64,000 nt of DNA from Engraulis encrasicolus (lineage: Eukaryota; Chordata; Actinopteri; Clupeiformes; Engraulidae): positions 27,984,059 to 28,048,058 of the forward strand of contig NC_085865.1 in the NCBI RefSeq assembly GCF_034702125.1, given 5' to 3'. Within the stretch, counting starts at the first letter, position 1. Each line of letters opens with the position of its first letter. Under the pieces are notes generated by a model. It saw only the letters and a program-made list of their open reading frames with translations. It did not search any database and was not told the DNA's origin. The position numbers and the translations under genes were made by a program. Below, piece after piece: positions 38,126-50,965 of this stretch.

Positions 38126-41100
38126 GTCGTTCTGCGCATGCTCGTTGCTATGCAATGACGCAAGAGGCAATGGCACAGACCCACAGCCAGCGCAATGCGC
38201 ATGCATCCATCGAAATGCTTTCTGATCCCCAGATATTTATTTGGAATTAAATGACAGTGCTAAATGTAAACTCGACATGGAATCATTTTAATTCAGGATT
38301 TTTATTGCATAATTAAGAACATAATGTGTGATTGTGTTTTAGGTGTCATCATCATGCTTTTTCACCCATTTTGTGGTGTAGTATATTAAAATTACCAGAT
38401 AAACAAGAGATCTGCCAAATAGTTGAAATGATGAGAGACAATAGTTTCACAGATGAATTATTGCACAAGAAAAATCGTTTAAACTCTGGTTGAAAAAGCA
38501 AAGTTCATGGTCATTTCTTTGAAAATATAACCACTTGAATATTGACCACAGACATGACCCATGAACAAAATTACAGAGTAGCCATACACTTCTCACCAGC
38601 TTATGATTTACACATGATTAAATTGCAATGCTGCCTCCACAGATGGTATAATAACAATGACACACAAACTGAGAAAGATGTGTGGAGACGCTTCACACAA
38701 GGCAATGAATAAAGACAATAAAGACTTGACAGGGCCACGAAACGCTGGCAATTAGAGTTACCATGCAATGTTCCAGGGAGCACTGATTATTGCACAGGAG
38801 CTGCTCATTAATCATATTTTTGCACAATTGAAAAGCTAGATTTATTGTACAATGTATTCAATATGGGTGACGCATAAAAGATCAACTTTGATGACAATGA
38901 AACATTGCTTCTTAAATTTGCTAACATTCCACCTTTGTCTGGCTAATCCTTGAGATCTCTTCCAGTGCTTGAAGTGATACCGCACCAGGCTCATTTACTC
39001 CTTCCCTTGAGTTACACGTAAAATGATTGAGTTTTACCTTTCTCCTGTACTTCCAGCTGTCTGGCAACACAATTTGTACCTCCAAACTAATATAATGTAT
39101 GGGACCAGCTAGTAGTAAAACTGTGAATTTGGTGAAACAGACTGGAAAACAAGACTAGACAAGGTTATAGTTGTCAAACAAACAGACAACATCTTAAACA
39201 GAAAATGTATGCTCATCCCACCTGACTGATGCCAGGTGCAGGACAAATGCCAATGCAACACTGAAAGGAGTCTGCAAAATGCAACTCTGACTGAAAGGTG
39301 TATTTAAAATGTGAAAATATTCAACCCATCAGGGTCTTCATCATGAGGATATTGTTCAAACAATAATTGCTTTTTCCTTGGCTGGCCTGAATACAAGTCT
39401 TTCATGGACCAGGACTTTATTTTCTCGACCTTCAGCAATCTCTCGAGATTGACACATTAGTGTATTAAGCACAGGTCTTGATTATGGTTATCCAACACAG
39501 TCCCCTTGGAGGCCATGGGCACACAGAAACCCAAAGGCCTGAAGATCAAAATAAGTGGAGAAAAGATGAGTGAATGTTAAATAGTGTAGCCACTGTGTCC
39601 TTTCCCTTGACCTTTTGCTGACAAAACGTAACTTGATTTACTGTGTGCAGCAGCATTTCACAATAGCCTATGTGTACGTATATTGTACAATGCATATACT
39701 GAAGTTCAATACACAGTACATACCATTTTGATGAACTCCCCTTCAATTGCTTGTATGCCCAAACTGTCTGCCATAATGTACAAAATTGCATCATCAGACA
39801 TGAATGCAGTTCAGCTTACCCATATTCCCCTCCATTGAATGTTTATTGAACATTCAAATGCAACAACCAAATATTTAACTCTTTCAATGAATGGAGACAT
39901 ATGCTACATTATAGGCCTATAACAAGGTCTTTGAATGTCTTGAAACAAAGCATTTCACTACAATTCACTAGGTTTCCATACTGGATTCTGTACTTGTCCT
40001 TGGAAGGCAAGTTGCACTTCAACTGTGAAACTGCTATTGATAAAGAAACACAACAGATAATTTATGGTTTGGTCAGTGCTGACAAGGACCCATGGTATTG
40101 TCTTTTCACAGCACTGAAAGAAAACAAGCTAAGTCCAAAGCATGAATTATGTGTTGCAAGAGGAGAGACTGTTGTATTTGTCATTCTGATATTCTCTTCA
40201 CTAAAGCATGAGATGGGCGAGGAGAGGGAACAAGAGGAAAAACGACAGAGAGGATGGAAGAGGCACTAGTCCACATCTATCTGCTTTGTTTTGTCATTCA
40301 GGAGATACGTTTTCCATGGCAGTTGGGGGTGGACCATGCATGATTCATGAGGTAGATGCAGAAGGAAGCTGACAAATCACATACCTAATCCATCAGTGCG
40401 GTAGGCCCAATCGTTAACTTAACAAATTGAGAACCTAATATCAAAACAAGCACTTAGCCAACGATAAACAGAGGCAGAGGGAAATATTACAAACTACAGT
40501 AGTGCTAAAGGAGAACTGGGAAAGGCTTCAAAAATATTTTAATCATTTTAACTTTCCAGTAATCTTGCTGCAAAGCAAGTTAACAATGGAATGAAGCAGT
40601 AGAAAACAAGTGAAGCCCTCAGTTTATTCCAGTAAGATCCTAGATTTTGACACTTATCAAGTCTAGACGAAGAGGTTCATTGCTGTCTGACAATTACTTT
40701 GTTGTGGATTGAGAGGCATGGTCTATTAAAAATGGTACATAATGTTACTAGTCACAGAGTAATTACGTAACTGCGTGACTAAACTTTTATTATTAGCACA
40801 TTGTGCAATGCATTTAAGGCAGAATGTGCTTCCATCACAGTCCATGCCTTCTGCTGTAAGCATTCAAGTCGCAAAATTGCCCTCAATAGTTTCCTGTAGC
40901 ATGGGGAAACCTTATGAACTTTGGTAGATAGGTAAAAGTATAAGTGTGTCTTGTCCAAACAGCAACACATTGTTTTTATGTCAAGGGGGCTGAAGATGCA
41001 ACATGGCATTATTCCAAAAACCAGATGAAACGTGTTTGTGTATGTGAAGTATACTTTCCGTGCCCACGCCTCCTCTGCCATTATCATCATCAGTATCACA

Positions 41101-41552
41101 CCAAGCAGCCCCATTACAGGTTCTTGTCATTAACACTGCCAGGGTCACTTGGGCACTGTGGGCAGACCGGCAGACCTCTGTACTTGTAAAGAGCAAGGGT
41201 TAATTACAGAGGTACAGTTTATATGGCCTTCAGGTCGCAACTGAATATATTCAATGCAATGTGTAGATGTTTTTGTCCTGGCATATGGCTGTTGCAAGGT
41301 AGGTACAAGTAATCAAGTAATGTAGATGCTGATGGTTGGTGGCCCAAAGTGTTTTTATTGATGTTATATTATAACTCTATGTGAACTGTTCACATAGTAA
41401 ACAGTTTGGCTTACTGCATAAAATCAAGGCCGCCCCATTTCCTATTTATTTGTTTCCACAGACCTTCCTTGTCAAAGTTTCCTTCATTAGGTCGTTGTGG
41501 AGTCAGGTTATGCTGACATGGCGAGATTTGAAGCTTGTGTGAATATTCATCG
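38126..41552. other. gene-free interval with possible conserved non-coding DNA
   Basis: About 3.4 kb without repeats or microsatellites, itself unusual here. The segment 38560-38960 is AT-rich with several ATTA/TAAT cores and looks like candidate regulatory DNA, but this cannot be judged from one genome. Short frames at 39901-40269 and 40779-41114 lack domains. Confidence 0.3.
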
Positions 41553-41559
41553 ATCATGT

Positions 41560-41793
41560 AGCCGTGGGCAGCCGTGGCCTAGTGGTTAGAGAGTTGGTCT
41601 TTCAATCTAGGGGTTGCAGGTTCGAATCACCCCTGACCTCTCCCTACATCTCCATCCATGGCTGAAGTGCCCTTGAGCAAGGCACCTTACCCCACATTGC
41701 TCCAGGGACTGTAACCAATACCCTGACAAATAATAACTGTAAGTCGCTTTGTCTAAATGAAAGCGTCAGCTAAGTGCAATGTAATGCAATGTA
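41560..41793 (+). mobile_element. tRNA-derived SINE, full length
   Basis: The tRNA-like head reads GCAGCCGTGGCCTAGTGGTT (A-box included) and GGTTGCAGGTTCGAATCACC (B-box). The body includes AGTGCCCTTGAGCAAGGCAC, and the tail AAGTCGCTTTGTCTAAATGA and AGCGTCAGCTAAGTGCAATG is followed by short TAATG repeats. An exact 7-base target duplication ATCATGT flanks it (41553-41559 and 41794-41800). The family is shared with the minus-strand copy at 45170. Confidence 0.92.
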
Positions 41794-41800
41794 ATCATGT

Positions 41801-42864
41801 TGTTTTGTATGTACAGAAGCAGTTGGTGTACACATACAGCGCATGCAGAATGGGTATGTGAGAGCAAGATCGGTATTGTCATTGTTATAAGTTCTGTGCA
41901 AACATGAATTACTTCTTTTAAATATGCAGGTTTGACTACACACTGTATTTTCACACTGACACACAGATTTTGTGCTGAGAATGTTTGGAGCAAGCTTAAT
42001 TTCATATGTAAAAGATTGCACTGTATAGTTTTACAATTCCACTGATATTATTGTTTTCCTGTATAGTATTATATACCTATTATATAAACAAATTTGATGG
42101 GAGCCAAATAAATTGTTGTATTTTAGCATCCAACCAAACATTCAAATCAGTGTCAGATAATCAAGGTACTACATGACAAATGGGAAAAAAACATGTTCCA
42201 TATCCGTTATAGCATCACCCTTTAATGTTAAAAAAAATAGTGGATATTTTGCTTAAACATCATTGTGATTCAACATGGTCTCAGCAAAATCTATGGGTTT
42301 GCACACAATTTTGGGCAACAGTGACATCTATGGGTCGTGTCTGCAGTGAGAGTAGTTCTTGTGATGCACAGCTCTTGTTCTAGAGGCCAAGCTGAAACAG
42401 TTATTATTCTAGTCTCTCATATTGCGAGAGTGCTGCCTGCAATTCCCAAAAGGACTATGATAGCCAGCAGTTACAACAGTAAACACCATCTCCCTTCTCC
42501 CGAGGAGGTAGTCTACATATGGAAACCACATAAAACCAAACATCTACAGTATACGTGTATGATTACAGTATACACAGAATATAATTACTGCTATTTGAAA
42601 TAACAATGGAGTAGAGAGATGATTTTCAAGGTGTTCATTTAAAAATGTATGAAAAAGTAATGATTCTTAAATATTTCAATGACCCATGACAAGAGAGGTC
42701 AGGTGCAGAAGATCGGAAATGAGAGAGTGATTGTGGCAGATGTGAATGTAATTGCTACATTTATTTTGCAGGCAAATCTCTGGAGTGGGACCCAAATGTA
42801 CGGTATATGCACACCTGAAGCATTCTTTTCTGAAGGTAGTCTGTGCCCACCCACACAGAAAGAA
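41801..42864. other. no recognisable gene
   Basis: AT-rich DNA with short frames on both strands. No features were assigned. Confidence 0.4.
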
Positions 42865-43085
<221 letters not shown>

Positions 43086-43505
43086 GCCCCTGGAACAATG
43101 CCTTGCTCAATTCATTGCATTCTGTAGCCTAATTAACCAGCATGCCTGAGACAACACTTTAGTGTGTGTATTCAATTATATCAGCAGTCAAGTTTTTTTT
43201 TTCTTCTGTAAACAACATCCTGACTCTGTGCAGATAATTTATTTTGAGTATATGAGAAGGTGATGAGAATTAATCAGTCATCCTGCAACCAGATGTTTCA
43301 GTCTGCGTCAGTGCATCTGTGTTCAAGAGTTGTACAGTGTATAATTGCAAAGCTTATTTGGGGTTACTTGGTTTCATAGTATTTCGCCATCCAATGAATT
43401 CATGAATAAAATCTAAATGCATGTGATGTGTGTGAGGCTAAATTATCAAGCGCTTAACATTAGTTATTTATTGACAAATTAGTATGGGTATCAAACACCT
43501 ACTTA

Positions 43506-44832
43506 CAGTTTTTGCCTACTGCTTGCACACAATCTGCAAAATTTCGCTCATAGAGTCAAAACTCTACACACAAGCCAATTACTCTCAACACTTGTAGATA
43601 AACCCTTCACACATATGCCAGCATGAAACTCTGCTATCAAAACCTCAACATTGCCATAAAAACTCAACAACCTTTCGTCACAACCTCACTTTCATGTCAA
43701 AAGACACACATTAGCACCAAATGAGAAAACAAATTAGATCAATGTGAAAACAGTTGTCTACTTTATACAAAACACAGCAGTCTTTCTTTTTGTAACAGTC
43801 TTTTTAAACTCACAGAATGTACATCTTCACAAGACCCCAACATTCAATACTGTACATTACATAACTGCACCTTACAGTACAGGACATTAAACTGAAGCAA
43901 AATATATCTTAAACAGTACATCACTCTCAACACAACAGTGTGTAGGTGAGCTTATGGACCATTTGTTTGTGTATTGAGTATATTCACAAATTTTCAAACA
44001 TCTAAATATGATATAAATATGTGGTTGACACCAACATGCTGTAATGAAAAACATAGTCAATATATTTTGTTTGTTTGGGTATGAGGTATTCTTACTGTAA
44101 CGAAGTACAATATATTTCCAGACACAATGTTCAGCTGACATCTACATGACGTCATCAAAATGATATCATGTTCAGTCAGTTTGCTCAAGTGCTTGCTTGG
44201 TTGTGTTCTGAAAATTACACTATTATGTGTATTTCTACAAACTATCGTGTTCTACCTAACATGTGATGATGAAGACAAACGGCTACTCCTGGCATCAGGC
44301 TAGGTTTTACAGAAAGTAAGTCAGTCAATGCCATACTCCATATTCTACTCTTTTAGTACCGTTGTGATATTTGTTGTTTTGTTTGAGTATAGGAAGGTGT
44401 GAATTTAGCAAAGAAGCAATCAAAGTAAAACAAATAAATGCAAAATAAAACAAGTGCAATTTAATTTAAAGAATGCAACTTTGTAACTGGCAGAATAGTG
44501 GTTAATTTTGATAGCATGTGTTTTATTGTTGGTGCCTAAATCTTGTCATACATCCAGTGTGCTTTGATTTTTAACGGATGTGTTTTCCCAATGATATGAT
44601 GAGTGTTCATTTTTTAATGGAGTGTCTTATGAAGGAAAAAGTGTGCAGTGACCATGAGTAAGTGTGTAGCATAAAGCAAAATGTGTGTTGCTGAACTGCT
44701 ACTACAGTGTTAAGCAGAACTGTTGTTTAAGGTACGGACACACTGTGTTTAAGTTATGTTACCAACAACTTAACAATATGCTATTTTGGTCTAAGCATCA
44801 GCCTATAGTGTTCAAGCAGTAGGCAAATACTG
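43506..44832. mobile_element. 1,327-bp TA-flanked TIR element (Tc1/mariner type)
   Basis: The left end CAGTTTTTGCCTACTGCTTG and the right end read inward, CAGTATTTGCCTACTGCTTG, are near-identical. Each abuts TA (43504-43505 and 44833-44834). The subterminal DNA on both sides is rich in ACACA/AACTC words. The 1.3-kb length is that of a full Tc1/mariner element, but no DD34D/E transposase could be read in any frame, so it is either heavily decayed or an unrelated internal sequence captured between the ends. Confidence 0.72.
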
Positions 44833-44907
44833 TAATGCCTTATATGTGAACATGCTTCATGGTGTTTTAGTCAGTGCATGGCTATTCCTTCCTTCACTGA
44901 GTCTGAT

Positions 44908-44911
44908 TTTT

Positions 44912-44959
<48 letters not shown>

Positions 44960-44976
44960 TATTTCTTTATTTCTTG
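44908..44976 (+). repeat. (CTTT)n microsatellite
   Basis: About 13 perfect TTTC units followed by ATTTCTTT variants. Confidence 0.96.
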
Positions 44977-45169
44977 AACTACACTGATTGGTTTAGGTTC
45001 ATATTATCATTGTTATATAGAGCTCAGAGATGTACATATATCTCGCTCATTTCATTTGTAATGTAGCAAAGCATCACAATGGCTACTATCACTGCCTCCT
45101 TCATCTCCACGTTACTGATTCTGCCTTTCACTGGCATGTTAAATATGCACATCTGAATAGCTGGGCCTA

Positions 45170-45393
45170 CATTGCATTACATTACATTACACTTACAGTA
45201 CCTAGCTGAGACTTTTTTCCCAAAGCGACTTTGTTATACAGTATACAGGTTACAGAGCAATGTGGGATTAGGTGCCTTGTTTAAGAGCACTTCAGCCATG
45301 GATGGAGGTGAAGGGAGAGGTAAGGGTGTGATTCCAACCTGCAGCCTCCTGAATTGAAGACCACCTCCCTAACCATTAGACCATGGCTGCCAC
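45170..45393 (-). mobile_element. tRNA-derived SINE, same family as 41560
   Basis: Read on the minus strand: the head TGGCAGCCATGGTCTAATGG, the B-box region GCAGGTTGGAATCACACC, AAGTGCTCTTAAACAAGGCA, then the CAAAGTCGCTTTGG-like tail and AATGTAATGTAATG. It is diverged from the 41560 copy and has no clear target duplication. Confidence 0.88.
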
Positions 45394-45605
45394 AAATGAT
45401 AGGATTGCCTTGTCAAAAAGGCTATTTCACAGCTCAGGAGATGATGAATTTCCATCCCTTGAGTGTCTCCTGTCCCTCTTCCTGGATTGGCAAATAAACA
45501 TGCTTCTTTCTGTAGAGACTACGTAGTGTTTCCACTGTATGAAAAGGGATTGAGGACATGGCTACTGGGGTGCTGTCAACTCAGAATAAGTTATTGGCAT
45601 GAACC

Positions 45606-45793
45606 CAGGGGCGGAACACTGGTATTGGGACAGGGTGGGCGGGAGATGTGTCAGAGGCGTTGGGCCCACAAAATATCGTAGAATGGGGCCCCTACAAGAT
45701 GTTTGGCAATCGAAAGTCACTGGCAGGGGGCCCCCCAAAGTGGTGAGGCCGGGGGTTCCTGGCCCCTATGCCCCCCCCTCTGCTCCACTCCTG
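45606..45793. mobile_element. hAT-like MITE, G/C-rich, 188 bp
   Basis: The ends CAGGGGCGGAACA and, inward from the right, CAGGAGTGGAGCA match at 10 of 13 positions. The interior is rich in GGGGCCCC words. The flanks CATGAACC and AGTCAACC agree at five of eight positions. The evidence is moderate because the ends are short. Confidence 0.5.
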
Positions 45794-46038
45794 AGTCAAC
45801 CTATAAAAACAAGACTTGACTCTTGAGTTCTATTTCAAATTATGACAGTGTATTCATTTCTCTCAGCTGTAGTTTCAGAAGGACTCTTTAATTGTGATGT
45901 AATGTAAAATTGCTCCATTGGGACCCCAGTCTCTGGAGCTTAAGCTGTATATAGGATTCGAGGCTTTACTGACTTAATTCATCTTTAGCTATTAATTAAA
46001 ACTGTTGCTTCATCCACATTCTGGTAACTTGAAGTTTA

Positions 46039-46137
46039 TACTCTTCTCTTCTCTTCTCTTCTCTTCTCTTCTCTTCTCTTCTCTTCTCTTCTCTTCTCTT
46101 CTCTTCTCTTCTCTTCTCTTCTCTTCTCTTCTCTTCC
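46039..46137 (+). repeat. (CTCTT)n pentanucleotide microsatellite
   Basis: About 19 perfect CTCTT units. The open Arg-Glu-Glu-Lys and Phe-Ser-Ser-Leu frames it produces are artefacts. Confidence 0.97.
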
Positions 46138-46224
46138 CTGCCCCTGCCCCCTACCCCTGCTCTAGAGGAACTGTCTGTGCATTGCCTTTGCAGCAGAGCA
46201 GTGTCTTTGGCGCAGTGTGGTGTA

Positions 46225-46335
46225 ACTACAGGGGGGAGAGAAGCGGCTAATAGGCCCACCTAGAGGCTGACAGGCGAGGAGGTGATTAACAAACTCCCCA
46301 GAGACATGGAGACCACAGGAGGTACTGACTCTCAC
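46225..46335 (-). repeat. microsatellite-linked repeat, copy 1
   Basis: In reverse complement it contains GGAGTTTGTTAATCACCTCC, GCCTGTCAGCCTCTAGGTGG and GCCTATTAGCCGCTTCTCTC. Plus-strand relatives lie at 55640-55800 and 56070-56230. As in the 55.6-kb copy, a (TG)n then (TGCG)n tract lies upstream in the sense direction (here the CA/CGCA tract at 46380-46576). Confidence 0.85.
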
Positions 46336-46379
46336 ACATACCCAGAGTTCCCTTACATGTGGGTGCGCATGTGCATGGA

Positions 46380-47274
<895 letters not shown>

Positions 47275-47349
<75 letters not shown>

Positions 47350-47399
47350 GAGAGAGAGGGAGGGAGGGAGATAGAGAGAGAGGGGGGAGAGAGAGAGAG
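47275..47399 (+). repeat. (GA)n microsatellite
   Basis: GA tract interrupted by CGAG, GGGA and GATA units. Confidence 0.95.
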
Positions 47400-48477
47400 C
47401 TTTGATAAATGGGCGTTATCTGAAGCCCTCAGTCAGAGACAGCCATCTGCTTTCAGGCCCAAGGGGGTAATTTAAGACGTTTAGAAGAACTGGGTCGGCA
47501 CCGTCACTACCTGTGGAGGAGGGAGGTCATCCGCTCGCTCCCTGCCTTCGGAGGTAAACATTCTTCCTCATGACCAGGGCCGTGGACAGCTTTTGCCGAG
47601 CCAGGGACAAAGCCATCTGAAAGCACCCCCAACCCCCCTAGAAAATGTAAGGAGGACCCAATTCTGCTCCATCACCCCCTTTTGGCTTTTGACTTCCCTG
47701 GCAGCAGCCTCTGTTGACTACGGCTTATCAGGGCAGGCAATAGCAAACATTCTTTCTCTCAAGTGGTATGGATTCTCAGAGACAGGTGTGATTTTTAATA
47801 GAAATCATCTCTCATTCCACCCGCTTTCCTGGACAGGATGCACAGATACTGTACATCTACAGTTTTAGATAGAATTGTGAAACACAGAGTTTAAATAAAC
47901 CATGGGCAAAGCAGGTGGCCAAATTGACATAATGAATCCCAGATCTAATTTGCTCAAATTAACGTCTAATTATGTCACCACATTTTCAAATACAATTATA
48001 TTTATTCTGCCTCAGCATGACATGATTTATTTTTTCAGAATTTGTAAATAACAACATCAATGTTTGTGTGATGAGTGAAAGGAATATTATTGAGTATATT
48101 GGGTATACATATCTTTTAACACAGAATTTCTTGTTGCAACTTCACTCTTCTTCAGAGCACAGGATTCATTTGCAGCAAACGAACGTGGACGCAAATAAAA
48201 TATTTTGAAATGATTCTTGGCACCGTGGTGAGGACTGCTGCAAGCAGAAGTTGAGGGAGCGTTCACTGCTTTATCTTTCCGTCTTCAATCTAAATTCTCC
48301 AGAAAGCTCACAAGTGGCGTCAATAATGAGCAGGCTGTTTGTGTGTTGTTCAAACTCATCATTAGTCCGCTATCATTCCGACGCGAAAGTCTTCAAACAG
48401 AAGGAGCCCAGATGGCGAGCTCAGTAGAGGGCCGACCGCTAAAACCGGCTCTCTGCAGTGTGCCTCATCTGAGTTTG

Positions 48478-48478
<1 letters not shown>
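47400..48478. other. gene-free interval with possible conserved non-coding DNA
   Basis: The segment 47890-48060 carries several homeodomain-like cores (CTAATTTGCTC, TCTAATTATGTCACC) and a TGACATAATGA word. The segment 48190-48460 is non-repetitive and GC-richer. Both are candidates only. Confidence 0.3.
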
Positions 48479-48508
<30 letters not shown>

Positions 48509-48699
48509 AGAGCATGTGAGGGAGAGACAGAGATGTAAAAGAGAGACAGCAAGGGAAAAGCCTGAAAGAATAAGGATAAAATACTAAGAAATGGGGTCCT
48601 AACCATTCTGCCATTACTTCAGCTTATCGCCCTCTTCTTTTCATCAGTCTAGTTGTTTGTGTGTGCGTGTGTGTGTGAGTGAGTGTGTGTGTAAGTGTG

Positions 48700-48758
<59 letters not shown>
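48479..48758 (+). repeat. GA-rich tract and (GA)n microsatellite
   Basis: Imperfect GA-rich DNA at 48479-48550, a TG-rich stretch at 48656-48700 and a perfect (GA)n at 48703-48758. Confidence 0.9.
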
Positions 48759-48760
<2 letters not shown>

Positions 48761-49927
48761 ACAAGACGCCATACAAGGCTTGCTGAAGGCTTGTTATTGA
48801 TGTTGGTCCATCTGTATTTCGCTACGCCGATGGCCTGGCATGGGCAGGCCATATCTTAGGTGCCAGCTGTCAGCAGGCATGTCAGTAAAGACCCCTCACT
48901 GCCTCTATTGGCACATCATGTAGCACCAGTACTCAAAATGTTTAGCCTGATCAAAGACCTACTGCTGACTGAATGTCCCCTCTACGACATGACATTTAAT
49001 GGCAGCATCCCCTTGCCCAATCCCCACCACCATCTCATCATCTTTTTGATTGGTGCAACTTTTTGTCCATCTGTGTTAGTGGGGTGCATCGCACGGCAGG
49101 CTTGTTATCGGGGTACTTGCTTCGCCTAGATCTATGAATCACACTCGGCCACAGCTCATAATTAAAGCCTCAGCACAACCTCCTCACCTCTGCCCGCGGA
49201 AAGACTGAAGTGCAATTAGTGGTGTGGTTCCCTAATGGCAATCACCACAGTGACGGTAGGAAAGGCCAGAGCTGGAGGTTACAGACAGCTGTTGTCGAGG
49301 TTAGATCCTATTGAGACTCGGATCTAACCCCAGTTTACAGCTGAGACTGCCATGACATTAAATACCACATGCTTACCTACCAGACTTATTGTGGTCTTGT
49401 CTCATTCCCTTTCTCCCTCTATCTCTCTCAGGCACTCTCAGGTGTCTGTTTACCTTCACCTCGTATTCATTTGTTGACATCTATGGCCAGATGTTGTGGT
49501 ATATGGCTAGTCCAGGGGGTGTTAAGGAAATGTCTTCCCTGCCGCAGAGCTCAGAAGAGCCAGGGCACTGACATTAGCTTGAAGGTCTTGGAAAGCAGGT
49601 GGGTGGCAGGATGAGACAGACCCCATGCTGGTTATACACCTCCTCCCCCTCACAGATCTCTAATAAGCTCTGACACAGGACAGACATTATGACCTCTCAC
49701 CGCAGGAGGTATATTCAATTATTAGTTAGTTATATAGGTCCTGCTGTAATTACTGACCTTGGTCTATCCATCTCCTCACACACGGTCCTCAGGGTCAATC
49801 CCATTTGACGTCAATCAACTCAGCAACCCCATGTCGGGCTGTGATAACGTGTATGAACTATTTTATGATTACTTAAAGTCGGAACTTTGCTTGCCTGACT
49901 TTTCTTGAAAATAGCAAAAACTTTTTT
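48759..49927. other. gene-free interval; one short perfect hairpin
   Basis: GGTTAGATCC (49299-49308) and GGATCTAACC (49320-49329) form a perfect 10-bp stem with an 11-base loop. No gene was recognised, although 49140-49260 is non-repetitive and could be conserved. Confidence 0.4.
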
Positions 49928-50188
49928 GGTAACACTTTATTTTAGCGTTACGTCTATTAGCACTAATACACACAATGTGCCTGTGTAAGTAACTTGTAGG
50001 CATGCAAAATCAAACATTTGTTGGGCATGTATTCACAAATGTCTTGTTCATACAGAATAAGGGATGTATTACCAATTTAACCATGGTAAGGACCTGGTAG
50101 GCCTTAGCTTTTGCTTAACTTATTCAGGTATAAACATTGTATGTATTAGTGCTAATATATGTAGGCCTAACACTAGAATAAAGTGTTT
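49928..50188. mobile_element. GGTAACACTTTA-end MITE, about 260 bp
   Basis: The left end GGTAACACTTTATTTTAGCG, followed by TATTAGCACTAATACA, mirrors the right side, TGTATTAGTGCTAATATATG then ACTAGAATAAAGTGTT. The terminal ACC at the right is lost. Its ends resemble those of the 1,016-bp element at 17557, although the interiors differ. No clear duplication remains. Confidence 0.75.
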
Positions 50189-50837
50189 TTTTATCCACAT
50201 TTGGCAATGGCACATGCTTCCCGGGCGACCATAACTCCAGTGATAATTTACAAATAGTTAGTATTCATGCACTATCCTTGACGGCCGACAGTTGATAAGG
50301 TTTAGAGTCAGGGGAAGATACATGTTGCTATCACTGAGTAACATGCTCTGCTTCCCCCAAGTCATTCATGTACCATCGCTGCAATCAAAATGATAACACA
50401 CTATACCAGATGTCCAGCTAAAGCCATTGCCCCCAATACATATACCCAGGGAATGACACGAAGGACAATGGAGTGGGCAGGGAGGGCAGGGGGTGGTTGC
50501 CAATGGCGGCAGTTGGATCCCATTGACGTTGTATTGGGAAGGGGGGCCTTTCAGATAATTTTATCCTGGGCCCAGCCAAAGCTGTCAGCGACCCTGTAAA
50601 TATAGCTGTGCAACACATGTCCCAGTTTTCAACAAATACAGCCACAGCAATGCCAGTCCACTGGTAGCTGCTAACAAGCATGTAAAACAATGCATCAAGG
50701 TGTGTCTGGTGATTGCAAACGTATCGTATGGTAAGCAGTGGAGTGTCTTCCTCGTTGACATGAAGAAGCAGCACATGCAAAGAAGTCTCCGGAATCAGGG
50801 TTTAAAAAAATAATAATAATAAAAAAATATATATATA
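50189..50837. other. no gene; possible repeat remnant
   Basis: The stretch 50460-50600, with GGGCCCAGCCAAAGCTGTCA, looks like a decayed repeat but has no partner here. An AT-rich low-complexity stretch lies at 50802-50842. Confidence 0.35.
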
Positions 50838-50965
50838 TTTTTATGGTCTTTTATGACTTCATTTTATGATAGGACAATGAGAGAGCGACATAAAACGGGG
50901 AGATGGTGAAGGATTGGCAAAGGACCCGAAACAAACCTGGGTTAAAGCTACGGTAGGGGCTGGAA
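50838..50965 (-). mobile_element. tRNA-derived SINE, short family, diverged
   Basis: Minus-strand relative of the SINE at 31099. The tail region reads ATAAAATGAAGTCATAAAAG on the minus strand, followed upstream by CATTGTCCTATC, GTCGCTCTC and CGGGTCCTTTGCCAATCC. The B-box region (GGTTTGTTTCGGGTCC) is mutated. Confidence 0.6.
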
